A DNA stretch of 64,000 nt from Actinomadura rudentiformis (GTDB taxonomy: Bacteria; Actinomycetota; Actinomycetes; Streptosporangiales; Streptosporangiaceae): NCBI RefSeq assembly GCF_008923185.1, contig NZ_WBMT01000013.1:1-64000 (forward strand). Reading direction: 5' to 3'. The position numbers and the translations under genes are program-made. Positions within the stretch are counted from its first letter, which is position 1, and every line of letters starts with the position of its first letter. Below the pieces are notes generated by a model. It was not told the origin of the DNA and searched no databases. It was given only the letters and a program-made list of their open reading frames with translations. Below, piece by piece: positions 24,870 to 32,964 of the stretch.

Positions 24870-25878
24870 ACGGAGACTCCGCCAAGGCGTCTCCAGCCCT
24901 GGTACGCGTGTAGAGAACGCGGCGGCCGAGGCGGTGCCCGGTGACCAGCCCGCAGGCCCGCAGGACACCGAGATGCTGGCTGACCGCGCCCGGCGTCACG
25001 TTCAGCCGCCGGGAGAGCTCGGTGGTCGAGGCCGGTGAGACGAGCGCGATGAGCAGTTCGGCGCGGCGCCGTCCGATCAGGGCGGCGAGGGCGTCCGGCG
25101 GCGCGGCGGGGCTCGACTCCCAGAGGGTCGCCACGCCGTACGGCGGGTAGCTGAGCATGGGCTGGTACGGCGGCACCATCACCGAGACCTGCGGCCAGAC
25201 GAAGACGCTGGGCACCAGCAGCAGCCCGCGCCCGGCCAGCTCGCCCCGGTAGTCCCACCAGCGGTCGACGAAGAGCGTGTCCCCGCGCCAGCGGACGGCG
25301 GGGTCGAGGTCGGCGAAGACACCCTCCGCCCCGTTCGCCGCCAGGGCCCGTGTCCGCCGCAGCACGTCGCCTTCCAGCAGGTCCGAGATCCCTTCCCAGT
25401 ACGGCTCGACGGCGGCGTTCCAGAACCGTTCGAGCTGGTCGCACAGCACCTCCAGGGACCGCGCGGGCTCATCCGCCATCACCTGCCACGACGCCCCGGC
25501 GGCGTTCTCCCGTCCGCTGTCTCCCCGTCCGCTGTCTCCCCTTTCGGTGCTCCCCCACCCCGTCCAGCGGAGCTCCTTGGCGACGACCTCGGGCGGCGTG
25601 GCCCGGACGATCTCCAGCTCGGCCCCGAAGTCCGGCAGCGGCGTCTCCGGCGGCGGGGTGAGGAAGTCCGGGATGTAGCCGGTCGGCGGGACCACGCTCC
25701 GCAGGAGTTCGAGGTCGAGCCCGCGCAGCCTTGGCCGTACGGCGCGCACCCACGGCAGGTGAAGGGCGCGCCGGGACGGGTCCGCGAGCACCCGCAGCCC
25801 GTGCACCAGCTCCCAGAGCGGAGAGAACGCGAACCGCACCCGCGCGACGTCGTCGATGCGGAAGACGAACTCGATCAT
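24859..25878 (-). CDS. ArsR family regulator with DUF5937-type N-terminal domain
   Basis: 339 aa. A ~240-residue N-terminal domain (FRIDDVARVRFAFSPLWELV) is characteristic of long actinobacterial ArsR regulators; the C-terminal winged helix has the recognition helix in LSRRLNVTPGAVSQHLGVLR and a wing GRRVLYTRT. No ArsR metal-site cysteines (CxC) are visible, so the ligand is unknown. The start codon lies inside a perfect palindrome (25874-25897) with no Shine-Dalgarno, implying a leaderless, autoregulated transcript. Divergent from the MFS transporter. A short 15 bp in-frame repeat (25510-25539) lengthens a Gly/Asp/Ser linker. Confidence 0.87.
   Translation of the reverse strand: MIEFVFRIDDVARVRFAFSPLWELVHGLRVLADPSRRALHLPWVRAVRPRLRGLDLELLRSVVPPTGYIPDFLTPPPETPLPDFGAELEIVRATPPEVVAKELRWTGWGSTERGDSGRGDSGRENAAGASWQVMADEPARSLEVLCDQLERFWNAAVEPYWEGISDLLEGDVLRRTRALAANGAEGVFADLDPAVRWRGDTLFVDRWWDYRGELAGRGLLLVPSVFVWPQVSVMVPPYQPMLSYPPYGVATLWESSPAAPPDALAALIGRRRAELLIALVSPASTTELSRRLNVTPGAVSQHLGVLRACGLVTGHRLGRRVLYTRTRAGDALAESPSAQ
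25510..25539 (-). repeat. 15 bp in-frame duplication inside the ArsR gene
   Basis: CCGTCCGCTGTCTCC occurs twice head to tail, encoding GDSGR-GDSGR in a hydrophilic linker at about residues 113-123. Confidence 0.8.
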
Positions 25879-25897
25879 TTAGCTGACGCTAAATGAT
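25874..25897. promoter_or_regulatory. ArsR operator overlapping the start codon
   Basis: Perfect 10 bp inverted arms ATCATTTAGC and GCTAAATGAT around TGAC. It is the most AT-rich spot of the neighbourhood, covers the ArsR ATG (25876-25878) and lies 37 bp upstream of the MFS start, so one bound dimer could block both genes. Confidence 0.8.
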
Positions 25898-25933
25898 TTT
25901 CGGGATCATCACACCGTCTCCACCATCGATCAC

Positions 25934-27196
25934 GTGACCGCCCTGGACGAGCCCCCGCCCCCCGTCGCCGAGTCCTCCGCCCCCGGCAGGCTGCCCCCGT
26001 TCCTGCACGACCGGATCGGCGGCTTCCCCCGTACGTTCTGGATCCTGTGGTCGGGCACCCTGCTCAACCGGCTCGGCACGATGGTCGAGCCGTTCCTGGG
26101 CCTCTACCTGACCACCACGCGCGGGCTGTCACTGGGCCAGGCGGGCCTGGTGATGGCCGTGCTCGGCGCCGGGTCTATCGTCAGCCAGCTCGTCGGGGGC
26201 TTCCTCACCGACCGGATCGGCCGCAAGGCCACCCTCACCCTCGGCACCGTCCTCACGGGCCTGGCGATGCTCGCGCTCGGCTACGCGCAGGACATCGTGT
26301 CGATCGTCGCGGCGGTGCTCGTCCTCGGTCTGGTCCTGGACCTCTACCGGCCGGCGTCGCAGGCGATGGTCGCCGACATCATCTCTCCCGCCGAACGGCC
26401 GCGCGCGTTCGCGTTGCTCTTCTGGGCGATCAACCTGGGCTGGGCGGTCGCCACCGTCCTCGGCGGCACGCTCGCCCAGCAGGGTTTCCTGTGGTTGTTC
26501 TGGATCGACGCGATCACCTGCGCCGGCTTCGGCCTCCTGGTGTGGCGGGCGGTGCCCGACTCACGGCCCAAGCGTGCCCGTGCCGACCACGACAAGGGGG
26601 GCTTCCTCGACGTCCTGCGCGACCGCGTCATGGTCATGTACGTGCTGATCGCGATCGCCTACACGTTCGTGCTCCTCCAGGGCATGACCACCATGGCGCT
26701 GGCCATGAAGGAGGACGGCCTCGGCCCGCAGGCGTACGGGATCGCGATCGCCGCCAACGGCGTCGTCATCATCACCGTGCAGCCCCTGGTCGCGGCGTGG
26801 CTGAGCCGCCGCGACCACAGCAGGGTGCTCGCCGCCGGGTTCGCGATCGTCGGCGTCGGCTACGGGCTGACCGCGTTCGCGTCGTCGTTGTGGAGCTATG
26901 TCGGCACCGTCCTGGTCTGGACGCTGGGCGAGATCATCGCCGCGTCGGTGCTCCAGGCGGTCGTCGCCGATCTCGCCCCGGTCCACCTGCGCGGGCGGTA
27001 CAGCGGCCTGTTCGGGATGGCATGGTCGGGCGGCTTCCTGCTGGCCCCGCTCGGCGGCACCCAGCTGCTCGGGATCGGTGCGCCCGCGTTGTGGCTGGCC
27101 TGTCTCGGACTCGGCCTGGCGGCCGCCATGGCCCAGCTCGGCCTTGGCCCGGCGATCCGCCGCCGCCGCAAGCAGGCCCTGCTCGCCGGTACGTAG
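25934..27196 (+). CDS. MFS transporter (DHA1-like, 12 TM)
   Basis: 420 aa with a cytoplasmic Pro-rich N-terminus and about twelve hydrophobic segments. MFS motif A is visible as GGFLTDRIGRKATL (~95-108), and LDLYRPASQAMVADI matches the helix-4/5 region of drug/H+ antiporters. Likely exports a small toxic molecule that the ArsR regulator senses (inference from divergent arrangement and shared operator). GTG 25934; no Shine-Dalgarno, so possibly leaderless. It might export the terpenoid made next door, but nothing in the sequence proves this. Confidence 0.88.
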   Translation: MTALDEPPPPVAESSAPGRLPPFLHDRIGGFPRTFWILWSGTLLNRLGTMVEPFLGLYLTTTRGLSLGQAGLVMAVLGAGSIVSQLVGGFLTDRIGRKATLTLGTVLTGLAMLALGYAQDIVSIVAAVLVLGLVLDLYRPASQAMVADIISPAERPRAFALLFWAINLGWAVATVLGGTLAQQGFLWLFWIDAITCAGFGLLVWRAVPDSRPKRARADHDKGGFLDVLRDRVMVMYVLIAIAYTFVLLQGMTTMALAMKEDGLGPQAYGIAIAANGVVIITVQPLVAAWLSRRDHSRVLAAGFAIVGVGYGLTAFASSLWSYVGTVLVWTLGEIIAASVLQAVVADLAPVHLRGRYSGLFGMAWSGGFLLAPLGGTQLLGIGAPALWLACLGLGLAAAMAQLGLGPAIRRRRKQALLAGT

Positions 27197-27287
27197 GGCC
27201 CGCCGACGCATGGGGGCACCCGCGCATGAAGCCCGCCAGGACGGGAAGATCGCCTGTACTCAACGACCGAGAGTTCTTTTCGTCACA

Positions 27288-27316
27288 TTGACGAGACCTT
27301 CCTCGGAATCGGATAC
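27288..27316 (+). promoter_or_regulatory. Possible vegetative promoter of nadE
   Basis: TTGACG (27288-27293) followed after ~18 bp by GATACG (27312-27317). The -35 is good and the -10 weak; the nadE GTG is 22 bp further on. Confidence 0.35.
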
Positions 27317-27338
27317 GGCGGCGGCTTAGGCTGGTGAC

Positions 27339-29132
27339 GTGGCACAGCTACGGATCGCGCTCGCGCAGGTGAACTCGACGGTCGGCGACCTCGACGGCAA
27401 TGCCGACCTCATCGTGGAATGGACCCGGCGCGCCGCCGACGCGGGCGCGCATCTGGTCGCCTTCCCCGAGATGATGCTGACCGGCTACCCGGTGGAGGAC
27501 CTCGCGCTGCGCAAGTCCTTCGTCGAGGGCTCGCTCCGCGTCCTGGAACGCACCGCCCGCAGGCTGGCCGACGAGGGGCTCGGGGACGTTCCCGTCGTCA
27601 CCGGCTACCTCGACCGCCGTACGGTCAGCCTGGTGCGGGCGGGGCAGCCCGCCGGATCACCGCTCGACGCGGCCGCGTGGCTGCACGGCGGCGAGGTGCT
27701 GGTCCGGTCGGCCAAGCACCACCTGCCCAACTACGGGGTCTTCGACGAATACCGCATCTTCGTGCGCGGCGACCGCCTTCCCGTGGTCCGTCTGCACGGC
27801 GTGGACGTCGCGACCGTGGTGTGCGAGGACCTCTGGCAGGACGGCGGCCCGGTCAGCGTCACCGAGACCGCCAACGCCGGGCTGCTGCTGGCCATCAACG
27901 CCTCGCCGTACGAGCGCGACAAGGACGACGTCCGTCTCGAGCTGTGCGCCCGGCGGGCGAGAGAGGCCGGCTGCGCGCTGGCCTACGTCAACATGGTCGG
28001 CGGCCAGGACGAGCTGGTCTTCGACGGCGACTCCATCATCGTCGGCGCAGACGGCACCCTGCTGGCGCGCGCGCCCCAGTTCACCGAGCACCTACTGATC
28101 GCCGACCTGGCGCTGCCCGCCGCCGATCCCGCGCTGGAGCCCGGCAAGGTCCCGGTGGACGCCCTGGACGGCACCACGATCACGATCGACCGCCGCGTCC
28201 TGTCCCCCACTCCGCTGCCCGCCTACCCCGTGGAGCCGCAGTCGGTCTCCGAGCCGCTCGACGACCTCGGTGAGGTGTATGCGGCGCTGGTGCTCGGCAC
28301 CCGCGACTACGTCCGCAAGAACGGTTTCCGCTCGGTCATCCTGGGCCTGTCCGGCGGCATCGACTCGGCCCTGGTCGCCACCATCGCCGCCGACGCCATC
28401 GGCCCCGACAACGTGCACGTGGTGCTGCTGCCCAGCCGCTACTCCTCCGAGGGCTCGGTCACCGACGCCGAGGACCTGGTCAAGCGGCAGGGGTTGCACT
28501 CGCGCGTGGTGCCGATCGCCCGCATGGTCGAGGCGTTCGAAGAGCAGCTCGATCTCACCGGCCTCGCCGCCGAGAACCTCCAGGCCCGCATCCGCGCCAA
28601 CGTCTGGATGGGCCTGTCGAACGAGTACGGCCACCTCGTTCTCACCGGCGGCAACAAGAGCGAGCTGGCCACCGGCTACTCGACCCTTTACGGCGACTCC
28701 GCAGGCGGCTTCGGCCCCATCAAGGATCTGACCAAGACGATGGTGTGGGCGCTGGCCCGCTGGCGCAACGCGCAGGCCGGCTCGGATCTGGCGTTCCTCC
28801 ACCCCTTCGGGGAGGAGCCGATTCCCGAGGTCATCATCGACAAGGAGCCGTCGGCCGAGCTCCGCCCGGGCCAGAAGGACCGCGACTCGCTGCCGCCGTA
28901 CGACGTCCTCGATCCACTGCTGGTCGACTACGTCGAGCGCGACATGGGCCGCGACGCCCTGGTGGCGGCGGGCCACGATCCCGCTCTGGTCGAACGGGTC
29001 ATCCGGCTGGTCGACCTGGCCGAGTACAAGCGCCGCCAGTACCCGCCGGGCCCCAAGATCACCGCGAAGAACTTCGGCCGCGACCGCCGCGTCCCCATCA
29101 CCAACCGCTGGCGCGAGCCCTCAGCCGAGTAG
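27339..29132 (+). CDS. nadE: Glutamine-dependent NAD+ synthetase
   Basis: 597 aa two-domain enzyme amidating deamido-NAD with glutamine nitrogen. The N-terminal CN-hydrolase (glutaminase) domain shows its Glu-Lys-Cys triad in FPEMMLTGYP, KHHLPNYGVFDE and VVCEDLWQD. The C-terminal ATP-pyrophosphatase domain has the P-loop LGLSGGIDSALVATIA and GGNKSELATGYSTLYGDSAGG. The length is a little shorter than the ~680-residue mycobacterial enzyme and fits the shorter type. GTG start. Single gene; same order relative to glnE and glnA2 as in Streptomyces. Confidence 0.96.
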   Translation: MAQLRIALAQVNSTVGDLDGNADLIVEWTRRAADAGAHLVAFPEMMLTGYPVEDLALRKSFVEGSLRVLERTARRLADEGLGDVPVVTGYLDRRTVSLVRAGQPAGSPLDAAAWLHGGEVLVRSAKHHLPNYGVFDEYRIFVRGDRLPVVRLHGVDVATVVCEDLWQDGGPVSVTETANAGLLLAINASPYERDKDDVRLELCARRAREAGCALAYVNMVGGQDELVFDGDSIIVGADGTLLARAPQFTEHLLIADLALPAADPALEPGKVPVDALDGTTITIDRRVLSPTPLPAYPVEPQSVSEPLDDLGEVYAALVLGTRDYVRKNGFRSVILGLSGGIDSALVATIAADAIGPDNVHVVLLPSRYSSEGSVTDAEDLVKRQGLHSRVVPIARMVEAFEEQLDLTGLAAENLQARIRANVWMGLSNEYGHLVLTGGNKSELATGYSTLYGDSAGGFGPIKDLTKTMVWALARWRNAQAGSDLAFLHPFGEEPIPEVIIDKEPSAELRPGQKDRDSLPPYDVLDPLLVDYVERDMGRDALVAAGHDPALVERVIRLVDLAEYKRRQYPPGPKITAKNFGRDRRVPITNRWREPSAE

Positions 29133-29324
29133 CTCCAGCGCGAAGCCGGTGACGCGGATGCCACGTTCGAACGAGTGGTTGCCGGGCGCGAGCCGACCGG
29201 CACAGCGTTCCTGTTCGGCGAGGTAGAGCGTGTGGATGCGCCGCAGTTGCGGCACCAGGGGCGCGGCGGCGTCTTCGTGCGGCCGTGCCTGAACGAGCAC
29301 CTGCCCGGCACGATCGCCGCGCAT
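29121..29324 (-). CDS. Short unrecognised reading frame, possibly a gene remnant
   Basis: About 67 residues (MRGDRAGQVLVQARPHEDAA onward, ending FALELLG). Codon use is plausible and the protein-like alternation of charged and hydrophobic residues looks real, but no ribosome site precedes it, it overlaps the nadE 3' end by 12 bp, and its upstream extension runs into the antitoxin gene. I cannot assign it. May be a fragment left by insertion of the toxin-antitoxin pair. Confidence 0.3.
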   Translation of the reverse strand: MRGDRAGQVLVQARPHEDAAAPLVPQLRRIHTLYLAEQERCAGRLAPGNHSFERGIRVTGFALELLG

Positions 29325-29336
29325 TCGACGATTCTG

Positions 29337-29350
29337 CATACGATCGTATG
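29337..29350. promoter_or_regulatory. Palindromic operator of the RHH/PIN operon
   Basis: CATACGATCGTATG is a perfect 14 bp palindrome starting 27 bp upstream of the antitoxin ATG. RHH antitoxins usually bind such sites to repress their own operon. Confidence 0.75.
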
Positions 29351-29363
29351 TTAGCTTCGAGGC

Positions 29364-29660
29364 ATGGCCGAGAACGTTAAGCGGGTGACCGTGACGCTCC
29401 CGCTTGAGCAAGTCGAGCGGATCAAGGCGGTGATCGCCCGGAATCCGGACGTCTATCCAACGGTGTCCTCGTTCGTCGTGGAAGCGATCAGCGACCGGAT
29501 CGACTCTTACGACGCCCACGAGATGCTGGTGGACGTGCTTCGCGAGATCGGCGGCGAGCCCGACGAAGACGCGAAGGAATGGGCCGCGGAGGCCATGAAG
29601 GTCATGAGGGAGATGGCGGCGGAGCGCCGCCCGGGACCGACGGCCAAGGGCGCCGCGTGA
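29364..29660 (+). CDS. Ribbon-helix-helix antitoxin (VapB-like)
   Basis: 98 aa. The N-terminal strand VKRVTVTLPLEQVERIKAVI and the helix-turn-helix after it fit an RHH DNA-binding fold; the acidic/Arg-rich tail (EAMKVMREMAAERRPG) is the expected toxin-neutralising region. The stop codon overlaps the toxin start by one base (TGATG), the usual sign of a coupled toxin-antitoxin pair. The palindrome upstream is its probable operator. Confidence 0.82.
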   Translation: MAENVKRVTVTLPLEQVERIKAVIARNPDVYPTVSSFVVEAISDRIDSYDAHEMLVDVLREIGGEPDEDAKEWAAEAMKVMREMAAERRPGPTAKGAA

Positions 29661-30043
29661 TGGAAGGGTGCGTTCTGGACACCGGGGCGCTCATCGCCCT
29701 TGAGCGGCGTGGCAAGCAGCAATACCTCACGGCGTTGCTCCGCGAGCTCGGCCGGGAGGGTGAGATCATCGTCTCGGCCGGATCCCTCGCCGAGGCCTGG
29801 CGGGGCACCCCCAGGCAGGCCGCGCTCGCCATGTTGCTCCGGAGACCGAGCACTCAGGTCGTCGAGATCACCGTTCCCGTCGCCAAGGCCATCGGAGTCT
29901 TCCTCGGACTCCGCCAGGACGGCGACGATCTAGTCGACGCCCATGTGGTGATGCTCGCTCGCCGACATCATGTACCGGTCATCACGACCGACCCGAGCGA
30001 TCTGCGCGCCCTGGATCCCAAGCTCACCGTGCTGCAGATCTGA
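29660..30043 (+). CDS. PIN-domain ribonuclease toxin (VapC-like)
   Basis: 127 aa. PIN acidic residues are in place: LDTGALIALERR (Asp near residue 7, Glu ~15), the central SAGSLAEAWR (Glu), and the C-terminal DDLVDAHVVMLARR and ITTDPSDLRAL with aspartates. VapC-type toxins cleave tRNA or rRNA when free of antitoxin. ATG 29660 directly overlaps the antitoxin stop. Ends 5 bp from the convergent SpoIIE gene. Base composition is slightly lower in GC than the flanking genes, in line with a mobile module. Confidence 0.85.
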   Translation: MEGCVLDTGALIALERRGKQQYLTALLRELGREGEIIVSAGSLAEAWRGTPRQAALAMLLRRPSTQVVEITVPVAKAIGVFLGLRQDGDDLVDAHVVMLARRHHVPVITTDPSDLRALDPKLTVLQI

Positions 30044-30047
30044 CCGG

Positions 30048-32165
30048 CTATTCGCGGTGGTGGTTCTCACCGGGCCAGGCGGGGACGGGCTCGGAGGGGT
30101 CGGGGTCGACGCCCGGGACGATCTGCTCGCACCACACGACCTTGCCGGCGGCGGTGCGGCGGGTGCCCCAGCGGTGAGCGAGCTGGCTGACGACGAGCAG
30201 GCCGCGGCCGTTCTCCTCGTCGTCGGTGGCGTGGCGCAGGCGCGGCAGGGCGGCGGAGCGGTCCAAAACCTCGCAGACCACCGTGCGTTCCAGCAGCAGC
30301 CGCAGCTCGATCGGGCCGCCGGGGGCGTAACGCAGCGCGTTGGTGACGAGCTCGGAGGCGAGCAGCTCGGTCGTGTAGGACAGGTCGCCGAGCTCCCACT
30401 CGTCCAGCTTGCTGCGGACCAGCCCGCGGGCGCGGCGGACGGCGGCGGGATCGGCGGGCAGGGTCCAGGTGGCGCAGCGGTCTTCGGGAAGGCGGCTCAG
30501 CCGCGCGATCAGCACCGCGATGTCGTCCCGGTGGTGGTCGGCGTAGACGCCGTCGAGGGTCGCCTTGGCCAGGTCTTCCATCGGCCGGCTGGTGCTGCCG
30601 GGGCTGAAGACGCCCTGGAGCCGGGCGAGGCCGTCGTCGATGTCGGTGCCGCGATTCTCGACCAGGCCGTCGGTGTAGATGACGAAGAGGCTGCCGTCCT
30701 CGACCTTGAACTCGCGGCTCTCGATCGTCGCGCCGCCCGAGACGCCCAGGGGCGGAGCGGGCGGGATCTCCAGGAAGTCGTTCGAGCCCTCCGGGGCGAC
30801 GAGGAGCGGCGGGAGGTGCCCGGCGGAGGCGACCTCGACGGTGCCGGTGGTGGCGTCGTACACCGCGTACACGCAGGTGGCGAAGTGCGGCTCCTGCTCA
30901 CCCAGCTCGATCATCAGCTCGTGCATGATGTGCAGCGCGTCGGCGGGCGGCAGTTCGAGGTTGGCGAGCGTGTGCAGCGCCGTGCGCAGGCGGCCCATCG
31001 TGACGGCGGCGCGCACGCCGTGCCCGGCGACGTCACCGACGATGAGCGCGACCCGGGCACCGGGCAGCGCGATCGACTCGTACCAGTCGCCGCCGACCTC
31101 GACCAGCTTGCTGCCGGGCAGGTAGCGGTGCCGGACCTCCACCGAGGACGGCGCGGACAGCCGGTTGGGCAGCAGGCTGCGCTGCAGCGTGAGCGCGGTC
31201 GCGCGCTCCCGGCTGAACAGCCGGGCGTTGTCGATGACGATGGCGGCGCGGGAGGCGAACTCCATGCCGATCTCGACGTCGTACGCGTCGAACTTGCGGA
31301 ACCCCGGCACCCGGGTGCAGGCGATGAAGCCGAGCAGCGTGTCACGAGCGATCAGGGGCAGCAGGACCATGGAGACGCCGGTGAGGAGCCGGCCCACGGG
31401 GCCGCGGCGCCACTTCCCGGCGATGTCGCCCGCGAGCTGGACGTCCACGTGCGGCAGGTGCACCGGACGGGCGGTGTCCAGCACCTGGCGGTAGGGCGTG
31501 CCCTCGGGGTAGATGAGCACTTCACCGACGGGGAAGGTCGCCGTCCACGCGGGGTTGCCGTCGTCGGAGGTCACCGCGATGCGCCGCAGCACCGCCGAAC
31601 CGGACTCGCTGTGCACCTCGTCGGCGGCGACCAGGCTCTCCAGGATCAGCACCGACGCGGTCGTGCAGAAGTGGGGGACGATGACGTCGACCAGGCCCTT
31701 GGCGGTCTGGTCCAGGTCGAGGGAGGCGCCGAACCTCGCCAGCGGGTCGTCCATGAGGGCGCGCCGCATCAAGGCCGGATCCTGGTAGCGCTCGCTGACC
31801 GGGAGCGCCACGCGGACGAACAACAGCCCCGCCGGGAAGCCGGGCGCCACGCCGCCGACGAGCGGCTGCGCGGTCACCACCGACTCGGTCGTGCTGCCGT
31901 CGCCACGCCGGACGCTCAGCACGGCCCGGCGTTCCTGGCCCGCAATGATCGCCTCGAGCAGACCTTCGAGATCGCTCTTGGAGTCGTCGTCGACGAGCTC
32001 GGCGGCGGGCCGCCCGATCAGATCTGCGGGCGGACGGCCGAGCACGGCCTCGGCGTTCGGGCCGCACTGGACGATGCCCTGGGCACCGTCGATGCCGAGC
32101 ACGAGCGTCCGCGACGCCGAGTCGGCTGCGGCCACATCGCCCTGCGGCGCAATCACGGATCTCAC
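30048..32165 (-). CDS. PAS-GAF-SpoIIE phosphatase with C-terminal HATPase
   Basis: 705 aa. Order: PAS-like sensor (~20-110), GAF-like region (~150-320), PP2C/SpoIIE phosphatase (~345-560: GGDWYES, VGDVAGHGVRAA, TDGLVENRG, HRDDIAVL with its metal aspartates) and an anti-sigma-type HATPase (~575-690: SELVTNALRYAPGG, N-box, and GRGLLVV). Actinomycete proteins of this type couple stimulus sensing to anti-sigma/anti-anti-sigma switches. A partner STAS protein is not in the window. GTG start at 32165; an alternative GTG is 9 bp downstream. Convergent with the toxin gene, divergent-like gap of 169 bp to the TetR gene stop. Confidence 0.9.
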   Translation of the reverse strand: MRSVIAPQGDVAAADSASRTLVLGIDGAQGIVQCGPNAEAVLGRPPADLIGRPAAELVDDDSKSDLEGLLEAIIAGQERRAVLSVRRGDGSTTESVVTAQPLVGGVAPGFPAGLLFVRVALPVSERYQDPALMRRALMDDPLARFGASLDLDQTAKGLVDVIVPHFCTTASVLILESLVAADEVHSESGSAVLRRIAVTSDDGNPAWTATFPVGEVLIYPEGTPYRQVLDTARPVHLPHVDVQLAGDIAGKWRRGPVGRLLTGVSMVLLPLIARDTLLGFIACTRVPGFRKFDAYDVEIGMEFASRAAIVIDNARLFSRERATALTLQRSLLPNRLSAPSSVEVRHRYLPGSKLVEVGGDWYESIALPGARVALIVGDVAGHGVRAAVTMGRLRTALHTLANLELPPADALHIMHELMIELGEQEPHFATCVYAVYDATTGTVEVASAGHLPPLLVAPEGSNDFLEIPPAPPLGVSGGATIESREFKVEDGSLFVIYTDGLVENRGTDIDDGLARLQGVFSPGSTSRPMEDLAKATLDGVYADHHRDDIAVLIARLSRLPEDRCATWTLPADPAAVRRARGLVRSKLDEWELGDLSYTTELLASELVTNALRYAPGGPIELRLLLERTVVCEVLDRSAALPRLRHATDDEENGRGLLVVSQLAHRWGTRRTAAGKVVWCEQIVPGVDPDPSEPVPAWPGENHHRE

Positions 32166-32334
32166 CTGAGGCGCTCCCGACAGCCGGTCCTCCTACCACT
32201 CCCCAGCCGCCAGTATGGAGCATTCCGGGGCATCGAGGGGAGAAGATCACGCTTACCGGCGTGAAATCGGTACCGTCCTGCCATCCTCTTTCGGTCTCGC
32301 CGCTATGGAAGGCGCTCCAGGAAGAGGGCCGGAG

Positions 32335-32943
32335 TCAGGCTCCGGGAGCCGCGATCCCCTCCAGGAGGGTCGCCACGACCGCCTCGGGGAACCCCTCGGG
32401 CAGCTCGTCCTTCGGCGTCTTGATGCTGAGCGAGCCGACCAGCATCGCGAGCGAGACGTCGACGTCCAGGTCGGCGCGCAACTCGCCCGTCTCGATGCCG
32501 CGCCGCAGGACCGCGCGGATGACGTCGCGGCGCGGCTCGATCACGTCCTGCCGGTAGCGGGCGTACAGCTCGGGGAATTTCTCCGCGCTGCCGACCACGT
32601 TCCAGAAGCACTTGGCGTGCTTGCGGTGCCGCTCGGTGTGCATCGCGAGGGCGAGCACCAGCAGGTCCTCGCGCACCGAGTCGCCGGGCGGCGTGGGCAG
32701 CGTGCCCTTCACCGACGCCAGCGCGTCCACGATCAGCGCCTCCTTGTTGGACCAGCGCCGGTAGATCGTGGTCTTGCCGACGCCGGCCCGGGCGGCCACC
32801 GCCTCGATGGAGACGCCGGCCACGCCGGACTCCTCGGCGAGCAGGTCGAGCGTCGCCTCGATGATCGCCTTCTCGGCGCGCTCGCTGCGCGGCCGCCCGG
32901 GCGACCTTCCGGCCCCCGGGCGCTGCTGCGTGGTCTCCGTCAT
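32335..32943 (-). CDS. TetR family repressor of the adjacent MFS efflux pump
   Basis: 202 aa. The HTH is in VSIEAVAARAGVGKTTIYRRW (~43-63), preceded by a Pro/Arg-rich N-terminus with GRPRSERAE. The C-terminal ligand domain resembles the TetR_C group paired with EmrB/QacA pumps (ARYRQDVIEPRRDVIRAVLR). It is the second gene of the operon, 21 bp after the MFS stop, and probably represses the operon through the palindromes at 34585-34643. Confidence 0.9.
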   Translation of the reverse strand: MTETTQQRPGAGRSPGRPRSERAEKAIIEATLDLLAEESGVAGVSIEAVAARAGVGKTTIYRRWSNKEALIVDALASVKGTLPTPPGDSVREDLLVLALAMHTERHRKHAKCFWNVVGSAEKFPELYARYRQDVIEPRRDVIRAVLRRGIETGELRADLDVDVSLAMLVGSLSIKTPKDELPEGFPEAVVATLLEGIAAPGA

Positions 32944-32964
32944 CCCGCGTCCAGCCTCATCGCT

